A DNA stretch of 64,000 nucleotides. Origin: Parapedobacter soli (GTDB taxonomy: Bacteria; Bacteroidota; Bacteroidia; Sphingobacteriales; Sphingobacteriaceae). The DNA lies in contig NZ_JAMXAY010000002.1 in the NCBI RefSeq assembly GCF_025460835.1, positions 1-64,000 of the forward strand. The letters are read 5' to 3'. Below, one piece after another: positions 26,632-36,811 of the stretch. The position numbers and the translations under genes were made by a program. Below the pieces are notes generated by a model. It saw only the letters and a program-made list of their open reading frames with translations. It did not search any database and had not been told where the DNA came from. The first letter of the stretch is position 1; every line of letters begins with the position of its first letter.

Positions 26632-26649
26632 GCCTACGGTAGTTGGGGG

Positions 26650-28563
26650 TTATCGGATTGCTAAACCTGCGCTGACGTAACCATTGACCGCGGTAGCTAT
26701 CGGTGAGCCGATAGTTGAAACATATACGACGAGCAATATCCGCGTGCCGGCGGTTACCGGAATGGATAAGCCGCTTGCCTGGCCGTTACGCGTATCGCCA
26801 ATATTGACGAATCCATCAAGCTTGGGAAGCGTCACCTCGGCGTTTTCGATGGGTGTAAAGATGTTATTTGGGGTGGTAGACTGGTACAATTGGGCATGGA
26901 TAGTTAACGGCTCAAAGAGGGTGATCCCGGTCGTGGCACTGAAGAATGCCGAAAGATCTGTAATCGTACCGTCTCGAGGCATGGTGAAAGCCATGTTAGG
27001 ACTAGTTGTTAAGTCAATGGTCGAACCTAGTATGCTTAACAATTGTGCATTGTTGCCAAAGCCAACCACCGAGGGTGTGCCCGTTAATCCGCCGATTAAT
27101 GTCGTCATGGAAACCGGTGCGCCAGACGAAAAAGGGATGATTGCTCCACCGCCGTCGGATCCCGCTGGACCGTAGGGACCAGCGGGTCCCGGATCGCCTT
27201 GGTCTCCTTTTACGGCAACCAATGCATAATCTCCGCTGACGTCTGGAGTGATGGGAAGGGTCGGAGTGGTAATAACGACATAAGTAGAACCGTCGTAATG
27301 GACGACTTGGCCGGGCAGGTAGCTAGAGGAGCTGGGGGCGTCGAAAGTAACCATAGACGTGAACGTTGCGTTTGCTCCGGTGTCGCCTTTCGGTCCTTGC
27401 GGCCCCTCAGGCCCCGCTGGCCCGGTATCACCCTGCGGTCCTTGCGGCCCGGTATCACCCTGCGGTCCTTGCGGCCCGGTGTCGCCCTGCGGTCCTTGCG
27501 GTCCGGTGTCGCCCTGCGGTCCTTGCGGTCCGGTATCACCCTGCGGTCCTTGCGGCCCGGTATCACCCTGCGGTCCTTGCGGCCCGGTATCACCCTGCGG
27601 TCCTTGCGGCCCGGTGTCGCCCTGTGGTCCTTGCGGTCCGGTATCACCTTGCGGTCCTTGCGGTCCGGTATTACCCTGCGGTCCTTTCGGTCCTTGCGGC
27701 CCCTCAGGCCCCGCTGGCCCGGTATCACCCTGCGGTCCTTGCGGCCCGGGATCACCCTGCGGTCCTTGCGGCCCGGTGTCGCCCTGTGGTCCTTGCGGTC
27801 CGGTATCACCTTGCGGTCCTTGCGGTCCGGTATTACCCTGCGGTCCTGAGCCACGAGTTAGTACTAGGGCGCCACGAGTTAGGGTATCACCCTGTATCCC
27901 TTGCGGTCCGGTGTCGCCCTGTGGTCCTTGTGGGCCGGTTGCTCCGGTATCGCCTTTGATGCCCTGTACCCCTTGCGGTCCGGTGTCGCCCTGTGGTCCT
28001 TGCAATCCCGTCGCACCGGTATCACCTTTGGGTCCTTGTGGCCCCTCTGGCCCCGCAGCTCCCGTATCGCCTTGTGGCCCCAGCGGTCCGGGCAAACCTT
28101 GTGGCCCCGTAATTCCGGCGTTGCCGTCGGCTCCGCGTGCCACCAGCAGGAGGTAGTCCCCGACGTCGGGTGTTCCGGCCGGACCATTTTTATCGGCCCG
28201 GTACACACTGCCGTTGTAGGTAACCAACTGGCCGGCCTCATAGTTTGTAGCGTCTCCTGCATCGTATGCCACTGCTGCTGCAAATGGATTTTCGCCCGTA
28301 TATTGGATACGCAACCAGGCTGAACCGCTGTAGTAGTAGAAACCGGGCGTATTGTCGGTTTGGTAGATTAACAGACCCGTTGCCGGATTGGTGGGCCGTT
28401 CAGCGGCACCCATGCGGGGAATCAATAATCCCTTGCCGTTTGCTGTGATTTCCAACTGTGCCGATGGATCGGGCTGTTCCACGCCAATACCGACCTGGGC
28501 GAGCGCTATGCAAGGAGCGATTGCCAAAAACAAGATGATGAGGTTTACGTACGTTTTTTTCAT
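26650..28563 (-). CDS. collagen-like repeat surface protein
   Basis: 637-aa secreted protein. Signal peptide ending ALAQ, an N-terminal region ([16 protein letters not shown] and [18 protein letters not shown]) typical of Bacteroidota proteins that precede fibre regions, then about 300 residues of Gly-X-Y triplets dominated by GPQGPQGDT, and a C-terminal globular part with beta-rich sequence from about 490. The triplet run should form a collagen-like triple helix. The triplets are broken by a 12-residue insert ([13 protein letters not shown] region) from 36 bp of unrelated DNA near 27847-27885. Reverse-strand frames over the repeat are artefacts. Confidence 0.9.
   Translation of the reverse strand: MKKTYVNLIILFLAIAPCIALAQVGIGVEQPDPSAQLEITANGKGLLIPRMGAAERPTNPATGLLIYQTDNTPGFYYYSGSAWLRIQYTGENPFAAAVAYDAGDATNYEAGQLVTYNGSVYRADKNGPAGTPDVGDYLLLVARGADGNAGITGPQGLPGPLGPQGDTGAAGPEGPQGPKGDTGATGLQGPQGDTGPQGVQGIKGDTGATGPQGPQGDTGPQGIQGDTLTRGALVLTRGSGPQGNTGPQGPQGDTGPQGPQGDTGPQGPQGDPGPQGPQGDTGPAGPEGPQGPKGPQGNTGPQGPQGDTGPQGPQGDTGPQGPQGDTGPQGPQGDTGPQGPQGDTGPQGPQGDTGPQGPQGDTGPQGPQGDTGPQGPQGDTGPAGPEGPQGPKGDTGANATFTSMVTFDAPSSSSYLPGQVVHYDGSTYVVITTPTLPITPDVSGDYALVAVKGDQGDPGPAGPYGPAGSDGGGAIIPFSSGAPVSMTTLIGGLTGTPSVVGFGNNAQLLSILGSTIDLTTSPNMAFTMPRDGTITDLSAFFSATTGITLFEPLTIHAQLYQSTTPNNIFTPIENAEVTLPKLDGFVNIGDTRNGQASGLSIPVTAGTRILLVVYVSTIGSPIATAVNGYVSAGLAIR
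27420..28070. repeat. tandem 27-bp (GPQGPQGDT) coding repeats
   Basis: Mostly identical 27-bp units within the collagen-like gene, including two long near-identical blocks around 27404-27690 and 27700-27850. Such runs expand and contract easily, so copy number may differ between isolates or be collapsed in assembly. Confidence 0.85.
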
Positions 28564-28860
28564 GTTATAAAGGTTATAATATGGTATCCGGTTAGGATGG
28601 TATATTGGAAGGCAGTATCAATTCATATCGCCGGGTTTCGGTTACTAGTCATGATATGTTGTCTTTCCTTATGAATTGAAAATATTTAATCTCGGATAGA
28701 ATATACCCAAAGTAACGTAATTTTTTTGAAATATAAGCCCCATGGGTAGCTATGTATTATTTTAACATCCCATTTTTAGGTGCCATATAACCAGGCATCA
28801 TGCCAGATTACTAAGCGCCATATCGATAGCTTTACGGGCTGGCGGAAAGCCGCTGTAAGG
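28564..28860. other. upstream region of the collagen-like gene
   Basis: AT-rich gap between two same-strand genes, the msrB gene lying upstream. No open frame or clear terminator is seen. It presumably carries the promoter for the two surface-protein genes, but no exact -33/-7 match was found. Confidence 0.4.
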
Positions 28861-29358
28861 TTAGGGGGTAGTTGCCACAAACTTCATTGACAGGGAATTG
28901 ACGCAGTGACGCGTGTTCTTAGGTGTGAACCGCTCTCCAATGAAGACATGGCCTAAGTGGCCGCCGCAGTTGGCACATAAGATTTCCGTACGACGCCCAT
29001 CAGCATCGGGAACATGTTTTACGGCCCCGTCTATTTCGTCATCGAAACTAGGCCACCCGCAATGCGATTCGAATTTGTCTTCCGACCGGTAAAGGGGCGC
29101 GTCACAGCGCTTGCAGACGTATGTGCCGTGTGCTTTATTGTTGAGTAGCGCGCCGGTGAACGGCCTTTCGGTTCCCTTATGTAGAATGATATACTCTTCC
29201 TCTGCAGTCAGTTTGTTGTATTTTGATGTATCCATTTTACTTGTCGTTGTGTAATGTCTGATGTACTCCGTGTCTCGATGGCTATCCTGCTGTCGAGCAC
29301 TTTGCCCGCATGCAGTCTGTAGCGATAAGCATGCGAGTATGAATCCGATGTAACGCAT
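28861..29358 (-). CDS. msrB: peptide-methionine (R)-S-oxide reductase, exported
   Basis: Reduces the R form of methionine sulfoxide in damaged proteins. The 165-aa chain begins with a lipoprotein-type signal (SLQTACGQ), so it acts outside the cytoplasm. The MsrB domain follows: zinc ligands in CKRCDAPLY and [10 protein letters not shown], the substrate motif [11 protein letters not shown], and the catalytic cysteine in RHCVNSLSM near the C-terminus. All key residues are present. It is a single gene facing away from the respiratory operon. Confidence 0.95.
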   Translation of the reverse strand: MRYIGFILACLSLQTACGQSARQQDSHRDTEYIRHYTTTSKMDTSKYNKLTAEEEYIILHKGTERPFTGALLNNKAHGTYVCKRCDAPLYRSEDKFESHCGWPSFDDEIDGAVKHVPDADGRRTEILCANCGGHLGHVFIGERFTPKNTRHCVNSLSMKFVATTP

Positions 29359-29771
29359 AATTATTTATTTCGTCGGGGTGTGGCCATAACCCGTCTTCCT
29401 CCGTTACGCGAATATACGCCATTTGCAGTGAAAATGTTTTCATCCGTATGTAAAATTAAATCCGGATGAGTACTGCGGTATATTTTGTAATAGGTCCTAT
29501 CAAATAAGAGAAATAATTTCAAACTACCAAATTTATGGATATAACGACAGCGGATGGGCAGTTGTGATTTTTTGATCAAAACGCGTCGTATAAACTCTAA
29601 TCGCTTATTTTGATCAATTTAGAACGATTATAAATTATTAAATTCAGTCATCGTTTTGTCATCCATACGGCAATAAATCATACTTTTGTGGCAATATTAA
29701 AAGGGTGTAGTTCCATTGATTCAGATAGCCCAAATTTTAACATTTATCATAATCAGTATAACGTGCTCAAT
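29359..29771. other. control region upstream of the respiratory operon
   Basis: AT-rich region between divergent msrB and actA. It holds a promoter candidate at 29655-29688. Short open frames here show no protein-like composition. Confidence 0.6.
29655..29688 (+). promoter_or_regulatory. promoter candidate of the actABCDEF-cox operon
   Basis: TTTG (29655-29658) and TACTTTTG (29681-29688) with 22 nt between, close to the Bacteroidota consensus though the gap is slightly long. Transcription would begin near 29694, about 80 nt before the actA start. Confidence 0.5.
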
Positions 29772-31067
29772 ATGAGACATATCTCGTTAATTTTTGAAAG
29801 AGTTGCCAAGCCGATATCCGTTGCGTTGGTGTTGTTGTTTGCGGTTTCTTCATTGCAAGCTCAAGATGCGAAAGAGGGCGAGACGCTCTTCAAAGCCAAT
29901 TGCTCCACTTGTCACAAGGTATTCGGTAAGTTTTTGGGGCCTGAGTTAGCCGGCGTAAACGAGCGGCGCGAAGAAGATTGGTTGTTGAAGTGGATCCACA
30001 ATGCTCCTTCGATGGTTGCGGCAGGTGATCCGATTGCGTTGGAATTGGATGCCCAATTCCCGACCAGTATGATGACGGCTTTCCCGCAGCTCTCGGAAAC
30101 CCAGATAAAGAGCATACTCTTATACGTCAAGTCGGAAGAAGATAAGAAGGCTGCTGCGGATGCCGGTGGTGGTGCTGCCGGTGGTGGTTCAGGTGCTGTG
30201 GCAGCCGCAAGCGGTGACGCAAGTAATTTTATGATTCTTGGCCTTGTGGCAGTAATTATCCTGGCTTTCGCGGTCATCTTGGTGCTTAATAAGGTAATCC
30301 GTACGCTGGAGCGGGTAATCGATAACAACAAGGAGCTGATACCTGCCGAAGGTGAGGATGAAGAGGGGCCGCGCAAAGACTACTTGGGTAAGCTTAAAAA
30401 GCTGGCCAAAAATAAGAAACTGGTGTTTTTTGCAGTATTGATGGTTGCCATCTTCCTTGGTTCTGCTGGCTGGAAAACGATGTGGAATGTAGGTGTTCAT
30501 CAGGGGTATAAGCCTGTCCAGCCTATCAAGTTTTCCCATCAGCTGCATGCTGGGGTCAACCAAATCGAATGCCAGTATTGCCATGGGGGAGCTTACAAAT
30601 CAAAAAACGCTTCTATCCCATCGGCCAATGTGTGTATGAATTGCCATAAAGCCATTACCGCAAGTGATAAATACGGTGGTGAGCTGTCGCCGGAGATTGC
30701 TAAGATTTACCGGGCATTGGATTACGATCCCGAAACAATGGAATACGGCCCGGACCAGCGGCCCATCGAGTGGATCCGTATCCATAATTTGCCTGATTTT
30801 GCTTACTTCAATCACTCGCAGCACGTGGTGGTGGCGGGCGTGGAATGCCAGACGTGCCACGGTCCGATTGAAACCATGGCCGAAGTATACCAATACTCGC
30901 CGCTTACTATGAAATGGTGTATAGACTGCCATAAGGAAACCGAGGTGAACCATGAAGGCAACGCCTACTATGACCAACTGATTGCTGCACATGAGCAATT
31001 GAAAAAAGGAGAGAAGGTAACAGCAGCCGTGTTGGGTGGATTGGAATGTGGTAAGTGCCACTATTAA
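29772..31067 (+). CDS. actA: alternative complex III subunit A: multiheme cytochrome c
   Basis: First subunit of alternative complex III, a quinol:electron-acceptor oxidoreductase that replaces the bc1 complex. Six CxxCH heme sites are visible: CSTCHK in an N-terminal monoheme cytochrome domain, then CQYCHG, CMNCHK, CQTCHG, CIDCHK and CGKCHY in the pentaheme part. Signal peptide ends near SLQAQ; a transmembrane helix (about residues 155-175) links the two parts. This N-terminal cytochrome fusion is common in Bacteroidota. The upstream frame is open for 28 more codons, but MRHISLIFERVAKP precedes the signal sequence and is the likely start. Confidence 0.93.
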   Translation: MRHISLIFERVAKPISVALVLLFAVSSLQAQDAKEGETLFKANCSTCHKVFGKFLGPELAGVNERREEDWLLKWIHNAPSMVAAGDPIALELDAQFPTSMMTAFPQLSETQIKSILLYVKSEEDKKAAADAGGGAAGGGSGAVAAASGDASNFMILGLVAVIILAFAVILVLNKVIRTLERVIDNNKELIPAEGEDEEGPRKDYLGKLKKLAKNKKLVFFAVLMVAIFLGSAGWKTMWNVGVHQGYKPVQPIKFSHQLHAGVNQIECQYCHGGAYKSKNASIPSANVCMNCHKAITASDKYGGELSPEIAKIYRALDYDPETMEYGPDQRPIEWIRIHNLPDFAYFNHSQHVVVAGVECQTCHGPIETMAEVYQYSPLTMKWCIDCHKETEVNHEGNAYYDQLIAAHEQLKKGEKVTAAVLGGLECGKCHY

Positions 31068-31116
31068 TAACATACGACGTAATTACTAGACTACGCAATC
31101 TTTATATATAGCTTAA

Positions 31117-34100
31117 ATGGAGAGCAACAAGCAATATTGGAAAGGTTTGGAAGAGTTGCAACAAACACCAGCTTTCGTGAAGGAAAGCAAAGGTGAGTTT
31201 GCCGAGCCGATTCCTGTTGAAGATGTTTTGAATGAGGCCGGTTTAAGCACCAGAACACCGCGCCGGGATTTCCTGAAAGCCCTGGGCTTCGGGGTTGGTG
31301 CCGTTACGCTAGCTGCTTGTAACCGTACGCCTGTACATAAAGCGGTGCCTTATCTGATTAAGCCGGAGGAAATTACTCCTGGTATCCCCAATTTTTACGC
31401 ATCCAGTTACAAAGGACAGAGCGTATTGGTTAGGACGCGCGAAGGACGGCCCATCCTGTTGGAAGCTAACCCGTCGGCCGTGGGGTTGAACTGTGGTACC
31501 GATGCGGGCACGCAAGCTGCAGTGCTCGATCTGTATGACCAATCCAAGCTGAAAGGCCCTAAGCTCAATGGTGCCGATGTTTCGTGGGATGAGCTGGATA
31601 CCCATGTGGCAGCAGCCCTGAATGCTGCCCAAGCGGCCGGCAAACAGATACGTATCGTGTCGTCTACTATTAACAGCCCATCGACGATTGCGGCAATAGC
31701 ACGGTTCACTGAAAAGTACCCAACCACGAAATTGGTTGAGGTGGACGCCGTTTCCTATAGCGGTATTATCAAAGCTAACGGCCGTAGTTTCGGTAAAGCG
31801 GTGGTACCGCACTACCGGTTTGACAATGCCGATGTCATCGTGAGTATAGCAGCGGATTTCCTGGGTACGTGGCTTAATGGCGAGGAACATACCCAGCAAT
31901 ACATCGGCAACCGCGATTACAAGAGCTTGGAGAAAGGCAAAATGTCACGCCACATCCAGTTTGAAAGTGGCCTGAGCATGACCGGCACAAACGCCGACGT
32001 TCGCGTTGCCATCAAGCCATCGGAAGAAGGACCGCTATTGATTGCATTGTATAATGCGATTACCGGCGAAAGCCTTCCCGGAGCAATCAGTACCAACCAG
32101 AAAGCACAAACCGCACTGAAACTGGTAGCCCAGGAGCTTCAGCAGGCCCGTGGCCGTGCTGTAGTGGTGTCGGGGTCTAACGACGTAGCGATACAAACCT
32201 TGACCAATGCAATCAATGCGGCACTCCAAAGCTATGGCACGACCATCGACTTAGACAACCCATCTTACCAGTACAAAGGGGATGACGAGGCATTCGAGAC
32301 ATTTTTAGCGGAGGTAGGCCGTGGTGAAGTGGATGTGGTGTTTTTCTTGAATACCAACCCGCTCTACGAGTATACTAACGCCGGGGCATTAGCCGAGGCA
32401 CTCGGTAAAATCAAGTTCAAACTGTCGTTTGCCGACCGTGAGGATGAGACCGCTTCAGAGTTGGATGCTATTGCACCCAACCATAATTTCTTGGAATCAT
32501 GGGGCGACGCACAGCCGCGGGGCGGATATTACACTATTGTGCAGCCTACGATCAATCCCGTATACAATACCCGCCAGGCAGAACAAAGCTTGCTGTTGTG
32601 GGCGGGTGACAAAACCGATTACTACACGTTCGTAAAAGATTATTGGGAGCAGCAAATCCTGGCAGGAAGCAGTAAGACATGGAAAGATGTATTGCAAACC
32701 GGATTTGAATTCAAAGGTGATCAGCCTGCATCGCCGTATAGTTTCGATACGTCAGGTTTGGGAACCGTTGCCCAAACAATAGCCGCCCAAAGTAAAACAT
32801 TGGCCAAAGACGTTGAAGTGCAGCTTTATCAGAGCGTAGCGATTAAAGACGGTAAGCAAGCCAACAACGCCTATTTGCAAGAATTGCCCGACCCGGTATC
32901 AAAGGTAACCTGGGATAATTATGCTGCGCTGAACCCAAAGTTTGCGGAATCATTGGGCTTAGGCGAGAACAGCCTCGTAGAAGTAGCGGGGGAAAACGGA
33001 TATACAATAACGTTACCCGTGCTCATGCAGCCCGGACAGGCAATGGGTACGGTGTCTATAGCTGTAGGTTATGGCCGTACGAAAGCCGGTAAAGCAGGGA
33101 ACGGCGTGGGTAAAAACGCTTATCCATTTGCGAAGCTACAAAACGGCACCATGCAGTACAATACATCGGCCACGCTATCAAAAGCGCGCGGCTCGTACGA
33201 ATTGGCGCAAACGCAAACCCACCATACCATTGAGGGGCGTAATATTATCCGCGAAACGAGTTTTGCGAAATACAAGGAAAATCCTGGGCACAATGCTGAC
33301 CGGTTTGCCGACAAGCACAAGACCTACGATCTGTGGAATAAATACGAGCAGCCCGGACATAAATGGGTGATGGCAATCGACCTCAACGCCTGTACCGGCT
33401 GCGGAGCCTGTATTGTAGCTTGTAACCTTGAAAACAATATTCCGGTGGTGGGTCGCGATGAGGTGCGCCGGCGCCGTGAGATGCACTGGATACGTATCGA
33501 CCGGTATTATTCCATTGAACAAGGCGGTCAAGCATATACTGAAGAGGACGAGATCCGTCACTTGGATGATATGGAAAATGTATCCGTGGTGCACCAGCCG
33601 ATGATGTGCCAGCACTGCGAACACGCCCCTTGTGAAACGGTATGCCCCGTATTGGCTACCGTGCACTCCTCCGAAGGGTTAAACCACATGGCTTACAACC
33701 GGTGCTTCGGGACACGTTATTGTGCCAATAACTGCCCGTATAAAGTTCGTCGTTTCAACTGGTTCAACTATTGGAATGATTCGCGTTTTGATAACTACCT
33801 GAATAACGAGTTCACCCATTTGGTGCTGAATCCTGATGTTGTTTCGCGCTCACGCGGTGTGATGGAAAAATGCTCGATGTGTATCCAGCGTATCCAGGCC
33901 GGAAAGTTGCAGGCGAAGATAGAGAAACGGACATTGAAAGACGGCGATATCAAGTTGGCGTGCGCATCTGCATGTTCGGCGAATGCAATCATCTTCGGTG
34001 ATGCAAATGACCCTGAATCGGAGGTGTCGAAAGCACTGAAAAACGAGCGTGTTTACTATGTGCTCGAGGAGATCAACGTACAGCCAGGTATCGGGTACAT

Positions 34101-34131
34101 GACAAAGGTGAGGAATACGTACGAGGCTTAA
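31117..34131 (+). CDS. actB: alternative complex III subunit B: molybdopterin-like / iron-sulfur protein
   Basis: 1004-aa periplasmic subunit. An N-terminal twin-arginine-like motif (TPRRDFLKALGFG) and a lipobox-like LAAC precede a molybdopterin-oxidoreductase-type domain that in this family lacks the cofactor. The C-terminal part is a ferredoxin-like domain with cysteine clusters CTGCGACIVAC, CQHCEHAPCETVC, CFGTRYCANNC and CSMCIQ plus CASAC, enough for four iron-sulfur clusters. It passes electrons from the quinol site towards the ActA hemes. Gene order and spacing (49 bp after actA) fit one transcript. Confidence 0.95.
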   Translation: MESNKQYWKGLEELQQTPAFVKESKGEFAEPIPVEDVLNEAGLSTRTPRRDFLKALGFGVGAVTLAACNRTPVHKAVPYLIKPEEITPGIPNFYASSYKGQSVLVRTREGRPILLEANPSAVGLNCGTDAGTQAAVLDLYDQSKLKGPKLNGADVSWDELDTHVAAALNAAQAAGKQIRIVSSTINSPSTIAAIARFTEKYPTTKLVEVDAVSYSGIIKANGRSFGKAVVPHYRFDNADVIVSIAADFLGTWLNGEEHTQQYIGNRDYKSLEKGKMSRHIQFESGLSMTGTNADVRVAIKPSEEGPLLIALYNAITGESLPGAISTNQKAQTALKLVAQELQQARGRAVVVSGSNDVAIQTLTNAINAALQSYGTTIDLDNPSYQYKGDDEAFETFLAEVGRGEVDVVFFLNTNPLYEYTNAGALAEALGKIKFKLSFADREDETASELDAIAPNHNFLESWGDAQPRGGYYTIVQPTINPVYNTRQAEQSLLLWAGDKTDYYTFVKDYWEQQILAGSSKTWKDVLQTGFEFKGDQPASPYSFDTSGLGTVAQTIAAQSKTLAKDVEVQLYQSVAIKDGKQANNAYLQELPDPVSKVTWDNYAALNPKFAESLGLGENSLVEVAGENGYTITLPVLMQPGQAMGTVSIAVGYGRTKAGKAGNGVGKNAYPFAKLQNGTMQYNTSATLSKARGSYELAQTQTHHTIEGRNIIRETSFAKYKENPGHNADRFADKHKTYDLWNKYEQPGHKWVMAIDLNACTGCGACIVACNLENNIPVVGRDEVRRRREMHWIRIDRYYSIEQGGQAYTEEDEIRHLDDMENVSVVHQPMMCQHCEHAPCETVCPVLATVHSSEGLNHMAYNRCFGTRYCANNCPYKVRRFNWFNYWNDSRFDNYLNNEFTHLVLNPDVVSRSRGVMEKCSMCIQRIQAGKLQAKIEKRTLKDGDIKLACASACSANAIIFGDANDPESEVSKALKNERVYYVLEEINVQPGIGYMTKVRNTYEA

Positions 34132-34152
34132 TCAAATTGAAATACCATATTT

Positions 34153-35634
34153 ATGTCATCGCATAACGAATCAATAATAAGGGAACCTTTAGTAACGGGC
34201 AAAGACATCACCTATGCCAAGGTGACTGACGACATTCTGTTGCCGGTGGAGAATAAACCTAACAAGGCGTGGTGGATTGGTTTTACCATGGCTGCATTAG
34301 GCGCTTTGCTGTGGGTGTTCAGTGTAGGTTACACGTTCTGGACCGGTATCGGTGCCTGGGGGCTAAACAAGACCGTAGGCTGGGCGTGGGATATTACCGA
34401 CTTTGTATGGTGGGTAGGTATCGGTCACGCCGGTACGCTGATTTCTGCGGTACTATTGATATTCCGCCAAAACTGGCGTAACTCCATCAACCGCTCTGCG
34501 GAGGCAATGACTATCTTCGCGGTGATTTGTGCTGCCACCTATGTCGTTGCCCACATGGGCCGCCCCTGGTTGGCTTACTGGATTTTCCCGCTACCCAACC
34601 AATTCGGTTCGCTATGGGTGAACTTCAACTCGCCGCTGGTATGGGACGCATTCGCCATCTCGACTTATTTTACCGTATCGCTGGTATTCTGGTATTGCGG
34701 TTTGCTTCCGGATATTGCTTCGGTGCGTGACCGTGCTGCGGGATTGAAACGGCGGATTTATTCCATCCTGTCTTTCGGATGGAACGGGTCGGTGAAGACG
34801 TGGCAGCGGTTTGAGATTGTCTCATTAATTCTTGCCGGTATTTCCACGCCGCTGGTACTTTCCGTACACACTATCGTATCCATGGACTTTGCCACATCGG
34901 TGATTCCGGGTTGGCACACTACCATATTCCCGCCTTACTTTGTGGCTGGAGCCATCTTCTCGGGCTTTGCCATGGTACAAACGCTGTTGCTGGTGATGCG
35001 TAAGGTGCTCAACTTCGAGAACTATATCACGATGTTCCACATCGAGTCGATGAACAAGATCATCTTAGCGACGGGTTCGATTGTTGGTATTGCCTATTTG
35101 ACCGAGCTGTTCATCGCTTGGTATTCCGGGTCTGAGTATGAAATGTACGCGTTTTCCAACCGGATCGCCGGACCTTATTGGTGGGCTTATTGGACGATGA
35201 TGACGTGCAACGTTATCTCTCCCCAGCTGTTCTGGTTTAAGCGTATCCGTACCAGTATTCCGATTTCATGGGTGCTTTCCATTGTGGTCAATATCGGGAT
35301 GTGGTTTGAGCGTTTCGTCATTATTGTCACTTCCCTGCATCGCGATTACCTGCCATCAAGCTGGGCGATGTTTTACCCGTCGTGGGTGGATGTCGGCGTG
35401 TTCGTTGGATCGGTAGGGCTGTTCTTCACGCTGTTTCTGTTATTTTTGCGCTTCCTGCCCGGCATCGCTATTGCCGAAGTGAAACTGCTGCTGAAGAGCG
35501 CGAGCCTGCAACAGAAATCCAAGTTGATCAAGGAAGGCCATCTGGACAGCGAACAGGTTGAGTTTTTCAGGAATACGCTGACGAAATATGACTCGGTAAC
35601 CGACGAAGAAATTAAAGAACTAGAAACGAAATAG
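34153..35634 (+). CDS. actC: alternative complex III subunit C: NrfD-like quinol-binding membrane protein
   Basis: 493-aa integral membrane protein of the NrfD/PsrC family with about ten transmembrane helices; it carries a quinol oxidation site in alternative complex III. Recognisable helices include [39 protein letters not shown] and [20 protein letters not shown]. It follows actB by 21 bp and is followed by actD after 4 bp, so translation is probably coupled. Confidence 0.95.
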   Translation: MSSHNESIIREPLVTGKDITYAKVTDDILLPVENKPNKAWWIGFTMAALGALLWVFSVGYTFWTGIGAWGLNKTVGWAWDITDFVWWVGIGHAGTLISAVLLIFRQNWRNSINRSAEAMTIFAVICAATYVVAHMGRPWLAYWIFPLPNQFGSLWVNFNSPLVWDAFAISTYFTVSLVFWYCGLLPDIASVRDRAAGLKRRIYSILSFGWNGSVKTWQRFEIVSLILAGISTPLVLSVHTIVSMDFATSVIPGWHTTIFPPYFVAGAIFSGFAMVQTLLLVMRKVLNFENYITMFHIESMNKIILATGSIVGIAYLTELFIAWYSGSEYEMYAFSNRIAGPYWWAYWTMMTCNVISPQLFWFKRIRTSIPISWVLSIVVNIGMWFERFVIIVTSLHRDYLPSSWAMFYPSWVDVGVFVGSVGLFFTLFLLFLRFLPGIAIAEVKLLLKSASLQQKSKLIKEGHLDSEQVEFFRNTLTKYDSVTDEEIKELETK

Positions 35635-35638
35635 CGCA

Positions 35639-36175
35639 ATGAGCAATATTAAGTATATCCTTGGCAGTTTTGCCGATCCGGACGAGATGATGGACGGAAT
35701 CGATAAACTTCAAGCCAACAACATCAGCATCTACGATTGCTTCACCCCAATGCCAATCCATGGTATTGAAGCGAAGTTGGGCGTCAAGCCTTCGCGCTTG
35801 CCGATTGCAGCGTTTTGCTTTGGGATTACGGGTACATTCCTTGGTTTTAGTCTGCTGTATTATACAATGACCTACGATTGGCCGATCAATATCGGTGGCA
35901 AGCCATCGCTACCTTTACCGGCTTTTGTACCGGTTACGTTTGAGGTAACGATCCTGCTGTGCGCATTGGGTATGGTGGCGACCTTTTTCTACCGTAACCA
36001 TTTGTTCCCGGGCCGTGCTCCACGTGTGATGGACCTGCGGGCTACCGACGACCGGTTTATCATTGCTATCGATGCGAAAGATAATGGGGACCATGAGAAG
36101 ATTGAAAGCCTGTTAAAGTCAGCAGGAGCGGTTGAAGTGAAGTATAACGAACGAAAATATGTTAGCTATGAATAA
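35639..36175 (+). CDS. actD: alternative complex III subunit D (DUF3341)
   Basis: 178-aa subunit with two transmembrane helices (about 60-85 and 100-125) between a soluble N-terminal domain (FADPDEMMDGIDKLQANNIS) and a C-terminal domain (VMDLRATDDRFIIAID). DUF3341 proteins are structural subunits of alternative complex III. The stop region overlaps the start region of actE. Confidence 0.93.
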   Translation: MSNIKYILGSFADPDEMMDGIDKLQANNISIYDCFTPMPIHGIEAKLGVKPSRLPIAAFCFGITGTFLGFSLLYYTMTYDWPINIGGKPSLPLPAFVPVTFEVTILLCALGMVATFFYRNHLFPGRAPRVMDLRATDDRFIIAIDAKDNGDHEKIESLLKSAGAVEVKYNERKYVSYE

Positions 36176-36791
36176 AATGAAACTTCTAAGCGCTGTAGGT
36201 GCTGCCGTCGCTATTGCGGCCGTGGTGACTTCCTGCGGAGACGGCACAACGCGTAGCCGGGGCTGGGAGTTTTCGCGGAATATGTATGATCCATTGGGTT
36301 ACAATCCCGACCAGCCTAATCCGAATTTTGCAGATGGGAAAACAGCCCAGACACCACCGGCAGGTACGGTGCCGGTCGGGTTTGAGCGGTTCGATTATGC
36401 TAACACGACAGACGACTACATTCGCGCGGGTGAGGAGTTGGTGAACCCGCTAGAACGCAATGAGGCTAACCTCGCAAAGGGTGAAGCGCTTTACCATGTC
36501 TATTGCGCAGTGTGCCACGGACCGGAAGGACGTGGTGACGGCTCGATTACAAAAGATAGGACATTGGAAGCCGAATCGCGGCAACTGGAGAACTTCCCCC
36601 CGCCACCGTCCTACGCGCAGTCAGATGGCATCAACTCTTCACGTGGCGGGACGATGGCCGAGCTTAGCGACGGGAAAATATACCATACCATTGTCTATGG
36701 GCTAAACATGATGGGATCCCACGCGTCGCAGCTCTCACCTGAAGAACGTTGGCAAGTGGTTATGTACGTTAGAGAATTACAAAAGAAATAA
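36168..36791 (+). CDS. actE: alternative complex III subunit E: monoheme cytochrome c lipoprotein
   Basis: About 207-aa lipoprotein (lipobox VVTSC) with one heme site CAVCHG and a distal Met expected in the GLNMMGSHASQL segment. It is the electron-exit cytochrome of alternative complex III, handing electrons to the downstream oxidase. Several in-frame ATGs (36159, 36168, 36177) could start it; the middle one, overlapping the actD stop, was taken. Confidence 0.92.
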   Translation: MNKMKLLSAVGAAVAIAAVVTSCGDGTTRSRGWEFSRNMYDPLGYNPDQPNPNFADGKTAQTPPAGTVPVGFERFDYANTTDDYIRAGEELVNPLERNEANLAKGEALYHVYCAVCHGPEGRGDGSITKDRTLEAESRQLENFPPPPSYAQSDGINSSRGGTMAELSDGKIYHTIVYGLNMMGSHASQLSPEERWQVVMYVRELQKK

Positions 36792-36811
36792 TATTATATC
36801 AGCTATATTAA

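Noticed and set aside
27199-28323. Long plus-strand and alternate-frame ORFs over the collagen gene
   Set aside because: Shadows of the 27-bp coding repeat; the minus-strand Gly-X-Y frame has the signal peptide and sensible domains.
29361-29579. 72-codon minus-strand frame upstream of msrB
   Set aside because: Lies in an AT-rich control region, no domain, no coding-like third-position bias.
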